Below are positions 15,544 through 25,529 of a DNA stretch of 64,000 nucleotides, piece by piece (the stretch's first letter is position 1; each line of letters starts with the position of its first letter). Under the pieces are notes generated by a model. It did no database searches. It worked only from the letters and a program-made list of their open reading frames with translations, and was not told the DNA's origin. Origin of the DNA: Planctomycetota bacterium (GTDB lineage: Bacteria > Planctomycetota > UBA1135 > GCA-002686595); NCBI GenBank assembly GCA_016709875.1, contig JADJLZ010000011.1, forward strand, positions 62,001 through 126,000. Direction: 5' to 3'. Both the position numbers and the translations under genes were made by a program.

Positions 15544-16440
15544 GCGACGCAAGGCGGTCCTGCGTCTTTCGCCGGCCGCGTGAATCGCGCATCCTGTGCG
15601 CATGAGCGCACCGACACGCACCCTGCACGCGAGCGAAACTCCCGCCTCGACCGATGATCCGCGCGTGCTCGCCTTCGCGCGTCTGCTGGGCGTCGTCGAT
15701 CGCCTGCGAGGCGAAAACGGCTGTCCCTGGGACAAGAAGCAGACTGTCGCCTCGATGGCGAAGTACTTGGTCGAGGAATCCTACGAGGCGCTCGAGGCGG
15801 TCGAGCGCAAGACCGACGCCGACGTGGCCGAGGAGTGCGGCGACTTGATGATGGTGATCGCGCTCGTCGCGCGCATCGCCGAGGAAGGCGGCCGCTTCGA
15901 CATGGCGACGATCGGCCACGGCGTCAGCGACAAGCTCGTGCGGCGCCACCCGCACGTCTTTGGCGAGGTCGTCGCCCACGACGCGGAGACGGTGCTGGCG
16001 AACTGGGAGGCGATCAAGCAGGAGGAGCGCAAGGGCAAGCAAGAGGACGCGAGCGCGCTCGCCGGCGTCCCGCTCGCGCTGCCCGCGTTGCAGCGCGCGG
16101 CGCGCGTCTCGAGCAAGGCGATCTCCGCCGGATTCAAGTGGTCGAGCCCCGCGGGCGCGCTCGCAAAGGTCGAGGAGGAGATCGGCGAGCTCGTCGAGGC
16201 CCTCGCGGCGAGCGGGGGGAAACGCGACGAGAAGGTCGAGCACGAGCTCGGCGACGTGTTGCTCGCGGGCGCCTTCCTCGGGAGCTACCTCGATCTGGAC
16301 CCCGAGGCGCTCTGCCGCAAGGCGCTGGTGCGTTTCGAGGGGCGCTTCCGCAGCATGGAGCAGGACCTGCCCGGCCCGATGAAGGAGCAACCGCTCGACG
16401 TGCTGATGGCGGCCTGGGAACGAGCCAAAGCGGCGCGCGG

Positions 16441-16970
<530 letters not shown>

Positions 16971-17079
16971 TCGCGTCCTGCACGGGATGTGCAAAGGCCG
17001 GCGCTCGCGCGGGATTGTCCGTGGCGGCCCCCGTCGGGCGAGGTACTCCGGGACCTCCTCCGAACCCTCAGGATTCGCC

Positions 17080-18387
17080 ATGAGCCTCATTCTGCTCGCA
17101 TGTTCTGTCCTCGCCGGCGACCAGCTGCTCGTCGGCTCCTACAACTCCGACAGCGTCGCGCGTCACGACGCCGCGACCGGCGCCTGGATCTCGAACTTCG
17201 CGGCTGGAGGCCAGGACGGCGTGCTCGGAATGGACATCGGTCCCGACGGCGCGCTCTACGTGGCGAGCGAGATCGGCAACACGGTCGAGCGCTTCGACGC
17301 GCACACGGGCGCGCACCTCTCGACCTTCCTCTGGGACGATCCCTCGACCGTGGTGAACGAGCTCGGGGGTTTGGTCGAGCCTTGCGGTGTGCTCTTCGGG
17401 CCCGAGGGCGAGCTGTACGTGACGAGCTTCCTGCAGGACGCGGTCTACGAGTTCGACGGATTGGGCGGCGCGTTCCGACGCATCCTCGTCCCGAGCGCGA
17501 GCGGGGGACTCAACGGCCCCGACGCGGGCATCGCGATCGGTCCCGACGGCGCGCTCTACGTGCCGAGCTACTGGAACAACACGGTCAAGCGCTACGACCG
17601 CGTCAGCGGCGCGTACCTGGGCAACTTCGTCGTGCCGACCGGCTCGGGGCTGCAGCGGCCACGCACGATCCGTTTTCCGGGCGACGGCTTCGCCTACGTC
17701 GCGAGCGAGGGCAACGACCGCGTGCTGCGCGTCGAGGCCTTCACGGGCGCGTTCATCAACGCGATCGTGATCGACGATCCGCTGACGACGCAGAACGAGA
17801 CCGGCGGCCTCGACGGGCCCACGGGGCTGGCCTTCGGGACGGACGGGCGCATGTACGTCGCCAGCGGCAACACGAACTCGGTCCTGCGCTACGACGTGTC
17901 GAACGGCGCCTTCGTCGACGTCTTCGTCGCCCCGGGCAGCGGCGGGAGCTCGTTCCCGACCTCGCTCCTCTTCCGCCCCGACGTGCGCGTCTACGGCACG
18001 CGCACGCCGAACTCCTGCGGCCGCGGCGCGACGCTCGCGCTGCAGGGATCCTCGAGCCTCGCGGCGCAGTCGGCCCGACTCGAGCTCGCGGGCGCGCCGC
18101 CCGGCGAGCCCGTGCTCTTTTTCTACGGCGCCGCGCCGGCACAGCTGCCCTTCGGCGATGGACAGCTGCTCGTGCAGCGCCATCCGATCCGGCGCCTCGC
18201 GTTCAGCCAGGCCGACGCCTTCGGCCGCGCGCAGCACTGGATCGACTTCGTGGGCGCGGCGGCCTCGAGCTTGCCCTTCCAGGCCGGTTCCTCGCGCTTC
18301 TTCCAGTGCTGGACGCGCGACCCCGCAGGCCCGCTCGGCAGCGGGTTCAACTTCTCGACCGCGCTCGAGTGGACCTTCGCGCCCTGA
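17080..18387 (+). CDS. Secreted NHL/SMP-30-type beta-propeller with planctomycete C-terminal module
   Basis: A 435-residue exported protein. After a short signal (L-I-L-L-A-C-S-V-L-A-G) come about six repeats with the pattern G-P-D-G-A-L-Y-V-x-S followed by N-T-V-x-R-Y/F-D, an NHL-like propeller (residues 15-305). From about residue 315 there is a Cys-containing beta module with F-F-Y-G-A-A-P-A-Q-L-P-F-G-D-G and R-D-P-A-G-P-L-G-S-G-F-N-F-S. This combination recurs at the ends of many planctomycete secreted proteins and may be a surface or sorting domain, which is inference. Ligand and role are unknown. The ATG at 17080 is chosen because the signal peptide follows immediately. Confidence 0.82.
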   Translation: MSLILLACSVLAGDQLLVGSYNSDSVARHDAATGAWISNFAAGGQDGVLGMDIGPDGALYVASEIGNTVERFDAHTGAHLSTFLWDDPSTVVNELGGLVEPCGVLFGPEGELYVTSFLQDAVYEFDGLGGAFRRILVPSASGGLNGPDAGIAIGPDGALYVPSYWNNTVKRYDRVSGAYLGNFVVPTGSGLQRPRTIRFPGDGFAYVASEGNDRVLRVEAFTGAFINAIVIDDPLTTQNETGGLDGPTGLAFGTDGRMYVASGNTNSVLRYDVSNGAFVDVFVAPGSGGSSFPTSLLFRPDVRVYGTRTPNSCGRGATLALQGSSSLAAQSARLELAGAPPGEPVLFFYGAAPAQLPFGDGQLLVQRHPIRRLAFSQADAFGRAQHWIDFVGAAASSLPFQAGSSRFFQCWTRDPAGPLGSGFNFSTALEWTFAP

Positions 18388-18459
18388 GCGCACTTGCCTT
18401 CCGCGGCGGCCCATGGCAATCTGCTTTACGGCATAGAGCAGGCCGCGCGGCGCCCCAGC

Positions 18460-18490
18460 GTGAAAAAACCAGGCGGGCTGGTTTTTTGAC
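18460..18490 (+). repeat. REP-like palindrome, copy 4 (GCGGG loop orientation)
   Basis: GTG-A6-CCAG / GCGGG / CTGG-T6-GAC, 72 bp after the NHL gene stop and 26 bp before the ABC ATPase start. It lies just upstream of that gene's ribosome-binding site. Confidence 0.85.
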
Positions 18491-18516
18491 GCTGGCCCAG
18501 GGAGAGAGAACGAAGC

Positions 18517-19260
18517 ATGACGCACCTCGTCCAGACCAACGACCTCTACCGTTTCCACGAGCAGGATGGCCAGAAGACCGCGATCCTGCGCGGCGTCGAC
18601 CTGGTCGTCTCCGAGCGCGAGTTCGTGTGCGTGATGGGGCCGAGCGGCTCGGGCAAGTCGACGCTGCTGCACCTCATCTCGGGCCTCGACCAGCCCTCGG
18701 CGGGCAAGGTCTGGCTCGCCGGCGCGAACCTCGAGGAGCTCTCGCAGTCCGAGCGCACGCTGCGCCGCCGCCGCTCGGTCGGCTACGTGTTCCAGTTCTT
18801 CAACCTGCTGCCGAGCCTGTCTGTGATGGAAAACGTCGGCCTGCCGCTCTCGATCGCGGGCGGCCATCCCGAACGCGAGCGCGCGCGCATCCTGGCGCTG
18901 CTCGACCGGCTCGGGCTCAAGGAGCGCGCGCACGCGCTGCCGCACCAGCTCTCCGGCGGCGAGATGCAGCGCACCTCGATCGCGCGCGCGCTCGTCGGCG
19001 GGCAACCGCTGATCCTGGCCGATGAGCCGACGGGAAATCTCTCGCAGAAGGCGGGGCTGGAGGTGATGCAGCTCCTGCGCCGGGCGGTGGACGAGGACAA
19101 GCGCTCGGTACTGCTCGTCACGCACAACCCCAGGGACGCGTGCTTCGCCGATCGCGTGCTGTTCCTCGTGGACGGCGCGATCGTGAAGGAGCCGGTGCTG
19201 AAGGGCCCCGGCTTGAAGGTCGAGGACGTGCACGCGGCGCTGGCGCAACTCGAGATCTGA
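18517..19260 (+). CDS. ABC transporter ATP-binding protein (LolD/MacB type)
   Basis: A 247-residue ATPase subunit. Motifs in order: Walker A G-P-S-G-S-G-K-S-T (about residue 41), Q-loop V-F-Q-F-F-N-L-L, signature L-S-G-G-E-M-Q-R (about 146), Walker B L-I-L-A-D-E-P-T, and the switch His in L-L-V-T-H-N. This sequence type drives MacB/LolCDE/FtsEX mechanotransmission transporters rather than classic importers. The ATG at 18517 follows GGAGAGAG at good spacing. Its TGA overlaps the ATG of the permease gene (TGATG), so the two form a coupled operon. Confidence 0.95.
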   Translation: MTHLVQTNDLYRFHEQDGQKTAILRGVDLVVSEREFVCVMGPSGSGKSTLLHLISGLDQPSAGKVWLAGANLEELSQSERTLRRRRSVGYVFQFFNLLPSLSVMENVGLPLSIAGGHPERERARILALLDRLGLKERAHALPHQLSGGEMQRTSIARALVGGQPLILADEPTGNLSQKAGLEVMQLLRRAVDEDKRSVLLVTHNPRDACFADRVLFLVDGAIVKEPVLKGPGLKVEDVHAALAQLEI

Positions 19261-21911
19261 TGTCCCTCGTCCGCACCATCGCCGGCACGAGCCTGCGCAA
19301 ACGCCCGGGCCGCACGCTCTTCTCGATCCTCGGCGTGGGCCTGGGCATCGCGGTTGCGATCGCGGTCTTCGTGCTCGACCACGACACGGTGCTCGGGCTC
19401 TCGCTGCCCGGCCTCACCGACTGGAAGCCGGCGCTCGAGGTGCGGCCGACGAAGGGGCTCGAGGATCCGCGCAGCGATCTGGAGCACACCGCGGGCGTCG
19501 CAGGCGTGGCGGCCTTCTTCCAGAACGAGGTCAGCCTGCGGCGCGCGCAGCCGAGCGGCGAGGGCGTCGGCAGCGACACGGACCGCGTGAAGGAGAACGC
19601 TCCCGGCGGCGAGGAGCGCGTCGTGGCGCGGCTCTTCGCGATCGAGTCCAAGGGCACGGCGCAGCTCGATGCGTACCGCGTGGACCAGGGGCGCGATCTC
19701 GAGCCCTCGGCGCAGGAGCGCGAGGTGCTCGTCGGCACGGAGCTCTCCGAGGCGCTGCATCTGGTGCCCGGCGACGTGCTGCTGCTCTCGCGGCCGCCGC
19801 AGCAGCCGCGCATGGGCTGCGTCGACGGCGTGGTGAAGGCGCTCGATCCGAACGAGACGATCGAGGTGCCGGTCGAGGAGCGCTTCACGGTCGTGGGCGT
19901 GCTCGCGCGCGAGAAGCTCGGTCAGCGTTCGAAGGGCATGCTCGCGGTGGTCGACTACGGCTGGGGCAAGGAGCTCTACCGCGGCACGAGCCTCGCGCCG
20001 GTCTACTGGGTGCGGCAGAACCCGCAGGTCGACGTCGAGAACCTGAAGAAGAGCCTCGCGGGGAGCTACTCCTACCAGCTCAACAAGAGCGTGCTGATCG
20101 GCGCGGCGGCGCAGGAGCGCGCGTTCCGCAACGGCGTGCGACTGGCGGGCCTGCTGGCGCTGGTGCTCGGGCTGTACGTGATCTTCCACACGCTCTCGAT
20201 CGCGCTGGTCGAGCGCGTGCGCGAGATCGCGACGCTGCACGCGCTGGGCACCTCGCGCGCGCAGATCACGCGCATCTTCCTCTTCGAGGCCTGCGTGATC
20301 TCGGTCTGCGCGGCGGCGCTCGGCATCGGCGGGGGACTCGGCCTGGCGCGCGCGTCGCTGCTCGCGGGCATCACCACGCTCGGCACCGGGCACCGCATCG
20401 AGCTCTTCGTCGTGCCCTGGCCGACGGTGCTCGGCCTGGCGGGCATCGGTCTGGTGGTCGCGCTGCTCGGCTCGGTCTACCCGCTCTTGCGCGCACGCCA
20501 GGCGAGCCCGGTCGCGGCGCTGCGCGGCGAGGCGCCCAGCGAGTACGCGGGCGTGGCGCGCGGCTTCCACCTCTTCGCGGCGCTGCTGCTCGCCGTGCTG
20601 CTGCCCGCGCTGTACTTCGTCGTCGTGCCGGTCGTGGGCGAGGCGCAGGGCGTGCTCGTCGGCGCCGTGCTCGCGGCGGTGGGCATGCTCGCGCTGCTCG
20701 TCGTGCTGCCGCTGCTCGTGCCGGGCCTCGTGCGCACGCTTTCGAAACTCGTCTCCGTGCCGCTCGCTCGTGCCTGGACTTTTTCGGGCCGCATGGCGGC
20801 CTTCGCGATCCGCGAGAGCGGCTCGCGCATCGCGGTCAGCGCCGCCGCGATCGCGCTCGTCGCCTCGGCCTTCGTCGGATTGAAGGGCATGACCGCCAGC
20901 CTGCGCGGCGAGATCGTCGTCTGGGCGCAGGAGGCGCTGGTCGACAAGGTCTACCTCTCGCGCATGCCGCCCACGCCGCTGGCGACGCTCAAGCAGCACC
21001 TGATGAAGTTCCCCGGCGTGCTCGCGATCGAGACCGGCAGCGCGCGCAGCTACTCGCCCTTCCTGCTGCTCGGCATGCGCGCGGCCGAGCTCGCGAAGTA
21101 CGGCCCGCTCGCGGAGGATCCCGAGCTCGCGGCGAAGTTCGCGCGCGGCGAGGGCCTCGTGCTCTCGCGCCAGCTCGCGCGGCAACTCGACTACAAGAAG
21201 GGGGACCGCGTGCACGTCTCCAACGCCGCCGGCGACGTGCAGGACCTCGAGGTGCTCGCGATCAGCGACGCGTACGGTTATTTCCCGCACCCCGACGAAC
21301 GCTTGTACGGCGTCGTCGGCGACGTGTTCAGCCACCGCGCCTTCTACCTCGACGTGGTCAACCTCACCGAGTGCTCCGTCGTGCTCGCGCCCGGCACGGA
21401 TCCGGACGTGGTCAAAGCCGCCGTGCGCGAGATGTGGCCCCAGATCGACATCCTGCGCTACGAGCCCGGCCCGATGCTGCTCGCGCTGCACTTGGACGAC
21501 CTCGAGCGCGACTTTCGCCTGTTCGACTTGATCCTCGGGATGACCGCGCTGCTCGCGGGCTTGGGCGTGTTGAACGGCCTGCTCCTCAGCGCCCTCGAAC
21601 GCACGAAGGAACTCGGCGTGCTCAAGGCGCTGGGCGCCGGCAGGCGTCAGATCGCCGGGATGGTGCTGTGCGAGTCCTTCGTCGTCGGCGTGATCGGCGG
21701 CCTCGTCGGCACCGCGCTCGGCGCCGGGCTGACGCCCGTGATCGTGCGCGCGCTGGAGGGCCTGTCGGGTCTGGACCTGCCCGATGTGAGCGCCGGGCTC
21801 TGGCTCCTGTGGGTGCCGCTGGGGTCGGTCGCGCTGGCCGTGCTCGCGGCACTCGTGCCCATCCTCCGGATGAACCGCACCGACCCCGTGGCGGCCGTGC
21901 GGACCGGCTAG
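19260..21911 (+). CDS. FtsX-like ABC permease with two FtsX domains
   Basis: An 883-residue inner-membrane protein. An N-terminal membrane segment (L-F-S-I-L-G-V-G-L-G-I-A-V-A-I-A-V) is followed by a periplasmic MacB-like core of about 240 residues. A three-helix FtsX unit (about residues 295-430) follows, then extra hydrophobic helices (430-510), a second core, and a final FtsX unit (about 755-880) with L-G-V-L-K-A-L-G-A and R-M-N-R-T-D-P-V-A-A-V at the end. This duplicated arrangement is seen in large DUF214/FtsX permeases that move lipids, lipoproteins or antimicrobial compounds outward with a LolD-type ATPase. The substrate is unknown. No periplasmic adaptor gene is adjacent. Confidence 0.9.
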   Translation: MSLVRTIAGTSLRKRPGRTLFSILGVGLGIAVAIAVFVLDHDTVLGLSLPGLTDWKPALEVRPTKGLEDPRSDLEHTAGVAGVAAFFQNEVSLRRAQPSGEGVGSDTDRVKENAPGGEERVVARLFAIESKGTAQLDAYRVDQGRDLEPSAQEREVLVGTELSEALHLVPGDVLLLSRPPQQPRMGCVDGVVKALDPNETIEVPVEERFTVVGVLAREKLGQRSKGMLAVVDYGWGKELYRGTSLAPVYWVRQNPQVDVENLKKSLAGSYSYQLNKSVLIGAAAQERAFRNGVRLAGLLALVLGLYVIFHTLSIALVERVREIATLHALGTSRAQITRIFLFEACVISVCAAALGIGGGLGLARASLLAGITTLGTGHRIELFVVPWPTVLGLAGIGLVVALLGSVYPLLRARQASPVAALRGEAPSEYAGVARGFHLFAALLLAVLLPALYFVVVPVVGEAQGVLVGAVLAAVGMLALLVVLPLLVPGLVRTLSKLVSVPLARAWTFSGRMAAFAIRESGSRIAVSAAAIALVASAFVGLKGMTASLRGEIVVWAQEALVDKVYLSRMPPTPLATLKQHLMKFPGVLAIETGSARSYSPFLLLGMRAAELAKYGPLAEDPELAAKFARGEGLVLSRQLARQLDYKKGDRVHVSNAAGDVQDLEVLAISDAYGYFPHPDERLYGVVGDVFSHRAFYLDVVNLTECSVVLAPGTDPDVVKAAVREMWPQIDILRYEPGPMLLALHLDDLERDFRLFDLILGMTALLAGLGVLNGLLLSALERTKELGVLKALGAGRRQIAGMVLCESFVVGVIGGLVGTALGAGLTPVIVRALEGLSGLDLPDVSAGLWLLWVPLGSVALAVLAALVPILRMNRTDPVAAVRTG

Positions 21912-21933
21912 GGAGGGCCCAAGGTGTCTGTGC

Positions 21934-21961
21934 TTGCCCTGCGGCGGCGGGTCGGTATACT
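21934..21961 (+). promoter_or_regulatory. Promoter of tRNA-Asp
   Basis: TTGCCC (21934-21939), a 16-nt spacer and TATACT (21956-21961). The -10 ends 17 nt before the tRNA 5' end, a suitable distance for a short 5' leader. Confidence 0.55.
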
Positions 21962-21978
21962 CCCCGCCCTCACAACGC

Positions 21979-22055
21979 GGGGACGTAGCTCAACTGGTTA
22001 GAGTACCGGCCTGTCACGCCGGTGGTTGCGGGTTCGAGTCCCGTCGTCCTCGCCA
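21979..22055 (+). tRNA. tRNA-Asp (GTC)
   Basis: A 77-nt cloverleaf. The acceptor GGGGACG pairs with CGTCCTC (one G-U), the anticodon loop CTGTCAC gives GTC, the T loop is GTTCGAGTC-like, the discriminator is G73 as expected for Asp, and CCA is encoded. Confidence 0.97.
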
Positions 22056-22104
22056 CTTTCCGCTTGCGGGCGACGGGTGGGTGACTGCGGGTCGCGAATG
22101 ACTC

Positions 22105-22129
22105 GGCAGAGGCGCCCCTGCGCTCTGCC
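22105..22129 (+). terminator. Hairpin downstream of tRNA-Asp
   Basis: GGCAGAG / CTCTGCC plus an inner CGC/GCG separated by one bulged G, with loop CCCT, 50 bp after the tRNA. There is no T-tract, so it could be a terminator or a processing stem. The remaining 155 bp to cheA hold no recognised gene or riboswitch. Confidence 0.35.
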
Positions 22130-22284
22130 TGGCTCGAGGGGCGGATGCTTCCTTCCCGAACGGGGGACGTAGCACGAAGGTGCAGGACCGTAGGAGGTAC
22201 TGCTCCCATTTCCCTCTCTCCGGAATCGGGTGTCCCATCCGATCAGCGCGTGGAGATCGCGCCTCCCCGGTGCGCCGTCCACGC

Positions 22285-24963
22285 ATGCAAAACGGTCCCC
22301 CCGATACTGTCGTCCGACTTTTCGCCATCGCCGAGCGTCTGCGCAACGATCCCAAGGGGTCGGCGCCCGCGCTCGAGGATGCGCGTTTCCTGGACGAGCT
22401 GCGTGCGCAGGCCGGGAAGCCGGGGAATCCGCTCGAGACGCTGTTGCAGCTGTGCTCGCGCGGCGCGGAGAGTCTGCCGACTCATCCCGATGCAAAGCTC
22501 GGCGACACGCTGACGCGCGCCATCGGGTACGTCGCGAAGTTCATCGACAAGGACGGCGCCTGCGGGACGAGGGTCCTCGAGCAGGCGAGCGAGCGCCTCC
22601 TGGACATCCTCGGGGTCGGAGTGAGCGCAGCCGCGCCACCGAGCGCGAGTGCGGCGGCTCCGGTCTCGACGGGCTCTGCGAACGCGACGCTCGACGACGC
22701 GGCCTCGCTGCTCTTGATGATCAGCGCGGCAGACAAGGACCAGATCGCGCGCCTCTCGATCATGCTCGACGGGCTGGCGCAGGACTCGAGCGATGCGGAG
22801 CAGCGCGAATGCCTGCGCGAAGCGGCGCAACAAAGCCGCCTGGCGATCGGCAGCGACGCGATTCGCGCGCAAGAGCTGCTCGACCGCGCAGGGCAACTGC
22901 TCGAGTGCGCCGCGAACAGCCTGCGCGACCAGCGCGAGGCGAATGCGGCCGCGAAAGTCGCTGCTCAAGCTCAGGTACCCGCGGCACCCGCAAAGCCCGC
23001 GGCCCCCGCAAAGCCCGCCGCGCTCGCGAAACCCGCCGCGCCGGCGCCGGCTGCCGCACCCGCGCCGAGCGCACAGCCCGCGCCGAGTGCACCTGCAAAC
23101 AGTGCCCCCGCGCCGCACAAGAAGCCCGAGCTCGGCTCGCAGCCCGCGATCGAGGCCTTGCCGGCCGACGCGGACCTCGAATTGCTCGGCGGATTCATCG
23201 TCGAGAGCCGTGAAAACCTCGAGGGCGCCGAGTCCTCGTTGCTGTCGCTCGAGACCAACCCGGACGACATGGAATCGGTCAACACCGTGTTCCGTGCGTT
23301 CCACACGGTCAAGGGCTCCGCGGCCTTCCTCGGGTTGAAGTGCATGAGCGAGTTCGCGCACAGGGCCGAGGGCCTGCTGGCGCGCATGCGCGAGCGCGAG
23401 ATCCGCTGCGTCGACCACTACGCCGAGCTCGCGCTGCTCTCGTGCGACATGCTCAAGACGCTGCTCGACGCGACCGAGACCGCGCTCGAGACCAAGGAGA
23501 TCCGCGCGCCCGACGGCGTGTGGGACCTCTCCTACCTGCTCGAACACCCCGACGAGGCGCAGCGCCACAAGCGTCAGTCGTTCCAGCCGCCGGCCGAGGC
23601 GAGCGCCGAGGAGGCGATCCCCTTCGGCGAGCCCGAGCCTCCGAGCGCAGCCGCGCCCGCCGTGGCTGTCTCCGAGCGCGAGGCGACGCCTCCCGAGGTG
23701 AAGCCCGCGGCCGAGGAGAAGAGCGCTGCGCGCGGCGGGCAGGATGCGGGCGTCGAATCCACTGTGCGCGTGCGCACTGACCGCCTCGACCGCCTGATCA
23801 ACATGGTCGGCGAGCTCGTGATCGCGCAGTCGATGGTCGCGCAGGACGAGCTGATCCGCTCCTCGACGCAGCACGACCTGCTCAAGAAGGTCGGCCGCGC
23901 GGGCAAGATCGTGCGCGAGCTGCAGGACCTGTCGCTCTCGCTGCGCATGGTCCCGCTCAAGCAGACCTTCACCAAGATGATCCGCATCGTGCGCGACGTC
24001 GCGCGCAAGAGCGGCAAGGACGCGGTCCTCATCGCGCACGGAGAGGACACCGAGATCGACCGAAACATGGTCGACGAGCTTTCCGACCCGCTGGTGCACA
24101 TGGTGCGCAACGCGGTCGACCACGGCATCGAACCGCCCGAGGTGCGTCTGGCCGCGGGCAAGCCGGCCCACGGCACGGTCAACCTGCGCGCCTACCAGTC
24201 CGGCGGCAACGTCGTGGTCGAGATGCAGGACGACGGCCGCGGCATGAGCCGCGACAAGCTGCTCAAGAAGGCGATCGAGAAGGGCCTGGTCGAGAGCGAC
24301 CGCGGCATGAGCGACGCCGAGGTCTACAACCTGATCTTCGCGCCCGGCTTCTCGACCGCGGACAAGGTCACGGACGTCTCCGGCCGCGGTGTCGGCATGG
24401 ACGTCGTGCGCCGCAACATCGAGGCCATCAAGGGCCGCGTCGAGATCACCACCGAACTCGGACGCGGCACGACCTTTCGCATCTTCCTCCCGCTCACGCT
24501 CGCGATCACCGACGGCATGCTCGTCAAGGTCGGCGACGAGCGCTTCATCGTTCCGATCACCAGCATCCGGCTGTCGTTCCGCCCGACGCGCGAGCAGCTC
24601 TCGACCGTCGTCGGCACAGGCGAACTCGTGATGCTGCGCGGCGAACCGATCGCCATCGCGCGCCTGCACGGGCTGCTCGGATGCGGCAACGCGGTCAGCG
24701 ACCCGACGCAGGGACTGCTCGTCATCGTCGATGCCGGACACCGGCCGCTGGCGCTGCTCGTCGACGCGCTGCTGGGCCAGCACCAGGTCGTCGCCAAGAC
24801 GCTCGGAGCGCGCGTGCAGCGCGTGCCCGGCATCTCCGGCGGCGCGATCCTGGGCGACGGCTCGGTCGGACTGATCCTCGACCCTGACGGGCTCGCGAAG
24901 CTGACGCTCGCGGGCGCCATGAACCCCGGCCGCGAGGCGCAAGCGTTCGCGACTGCGATCTGA
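22285..24963 (+). CDS. cheA: Chemotaxis histidine kinase CheA
   Basis: An 892-residue cytoplasmic kinase that phosphorylates CheY and CheB in response to receptors. Residues 1-230 are an unrecognised mostly helical region, and 230-290 an Ala/Pro/Lys linker. The Hpt domain (about 300-410) has its phosphorylated His at 340 (F-H-T-V-K-G-S-A). A second linker is followed by the dimerisation domain from about 493 (V-R-V-R-T-D-R-L-D-R-L-I-N). The ATPase domain has N-box H-M-V-R-N-A-V-D-H-G, D-D-G-R-G-M (about 648) and G-R-G-V-G-M-D-V-V (about 700). The CheW-like P5 domain runs from 735. Usual CheA begins with Hpt, so the 300-residue front extension is unusual. It is the first gene of the chemotaxis cluster. 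Confidence 0.95.
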   Translation: MQNGPPDTVVRLFAIAERLRNDPKGSAPALEDARFLDELRAQAGKPGNPLETLLQLCSRGAESLPTHPDAKLGDTLTRAIGYVAKFIDKDGACGTRVLEQASERLLDILGVGVSAAAPPSASAAAPVSTGSANATLDDAASLLLMISAADKDQIARLSIMLDGLAQDSSDAEQRECLREAAQQSRLAIGSDAIRAQELLDRAGQLLECAANSLRDQREANAAAKVAAQAQVPAAPAKPAAPAKPAALAKPAAPAPAAAPAPSAQPAPSAPANSAPAPHKKPELGSQPAIEALPADADLELLGGFIVESRENLEGAESSLLSLETNPDDMESVNTVFRAFHTVKGSAAFLGLKCMSEFAHRAEGLLARMREREIRCVDHYAELALLSCDMLKTLLDATETALETKEIRAPDGVWDLSYLLEHPDEAQRHKRQSFQPPAEASAEEAIPFGEPEPPSAAAPAVAVSEREATPPEVKPAAEEKSAARGGQDAGVESTVRVRTDRLDRLINMVGELVIAQSMVAQDELIRSSTQHDLLKKVGRAGKIVRELQDLSLSLRMVPLKQTFTKMIRIVRDVARKSGKDAVLIAHGEDTEIDRNMVDELSDPLVHMVRNAVDHGIEPPEVRLAAGKPAHGTVNLRAYQSGGNVVVEMQDDGRGMSRDKLLKKAIEKGLVESDRGMSDAEVYNLIFAPGFSTADKVTDVSGRGVGMDVVRRNIEAIKGRVEITTELGRGTTFRIFLPLTLAITDGMLVKVGDERFIVPITSIRLSFRPTREQLSTVVGTGELVMLRGEPIAIARLHGLLGCGNAVSDPTQGLLVIVDAGHRPLALLVDALLGQHQVVAKTLGARVQRVPGISGGAILGDGSVGLILDPDGLAKLTLAGAMNPGREAQAFATAI

Positions 24964-24983
24964 ACCTCGAAAGACACACGTCC

Positions 24984-25481
24984 ATGAACCCGCAAACCGC
25001 CACCAAGCCCAAGCTCGAGGCCCTCGCCGGCAAGTACCTGACCTTCTTCCTGGGCGAAGAGGAGTACGGCATCGAGATCCTCAAGGTGCAGGAGATCATC
25101 GGCCTGCTGAAGATCACGCCGGTCCCGAACACGCCCAAGCACATGCGCGGCGTGATCAACCTGCGCGGCAAGGTCATCCCGGTCGTCGACATCCGCGAGC
25201 GCTTCGGCATGAGCGCGGTCGAGGCGACCAAGCAGACCTGCATCATCGTCGTGCGCTCGGGCGAAGCGGAGATCGGCACGGTGGTCGACCGCGTTTCGGC
25301 CGTGGTCAGCATCAAGGCGGGCGAGATCGAGGAGACGCCGCCGATGGGCGCGCGCGTCGACACGAGCTGCCTGCTCGGCATCGGCAAGACCGAGGGCCGC
25401 GTGCGGCTGCTGCTCGACATCGAACGTGTGCTCGCAGACGTGGGCGAAGCCGCTTCCTCGCCCACAGCCATCCAGGCCTGA
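24984..25481 (+). CDS. cheW: Chemotaxis coupling protein CheW
   Basis: A 165-residue single CheW domain that bridges receptors and CheA. Typical pieces are Y-L-T-F-F-L-G-E-E-E-Y-G-I-E-I (residues 14-28), V-P-N-T-P-K-H-M-R-G-V-I-N-L-R-G-K-V-I-P-V and a second half that includes G-T-V-V-D-R-V-S. It lies 20 bp after cheA and 48 bp before the first receptor gene, in the same direction, so co-transcription is likely. Confidence 0.96.
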   Translation: MNPQTATKPKLEALAGKYLTFFLGEEEYGIEILKVQEIIGLLKITPVPNTPKHMRGVINLRGKVIPVVDIRERFGMSAVEATKQTCIIVVRSGEAEIGTVVDRVSAVVSIKAGEIEETPPMGARVDTSCLLGIGKTEGRVRLLLDIERVLADVGEAASSPTAIQA

Positions 25482-25529
25482 TCGTGCTCGCAAACACGAA
25501 AACACACCCGCATTCGGAAGGAAACTGAA

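Noticed and set aside
18783..21491. A minus-strand open frame of about 900 codons opposite the ABC permease
   Set aside because: Arg/His/Gln-rich sequence with no domain; it is the antisense shadow of a GC-rich gene with strong third-position bias.
22056..22284. A riboswitch in the leader of cheA
   Set aside because: Some short stems are visible, but no consensus of c-di-GMP or other known riboswitches could be recognised.
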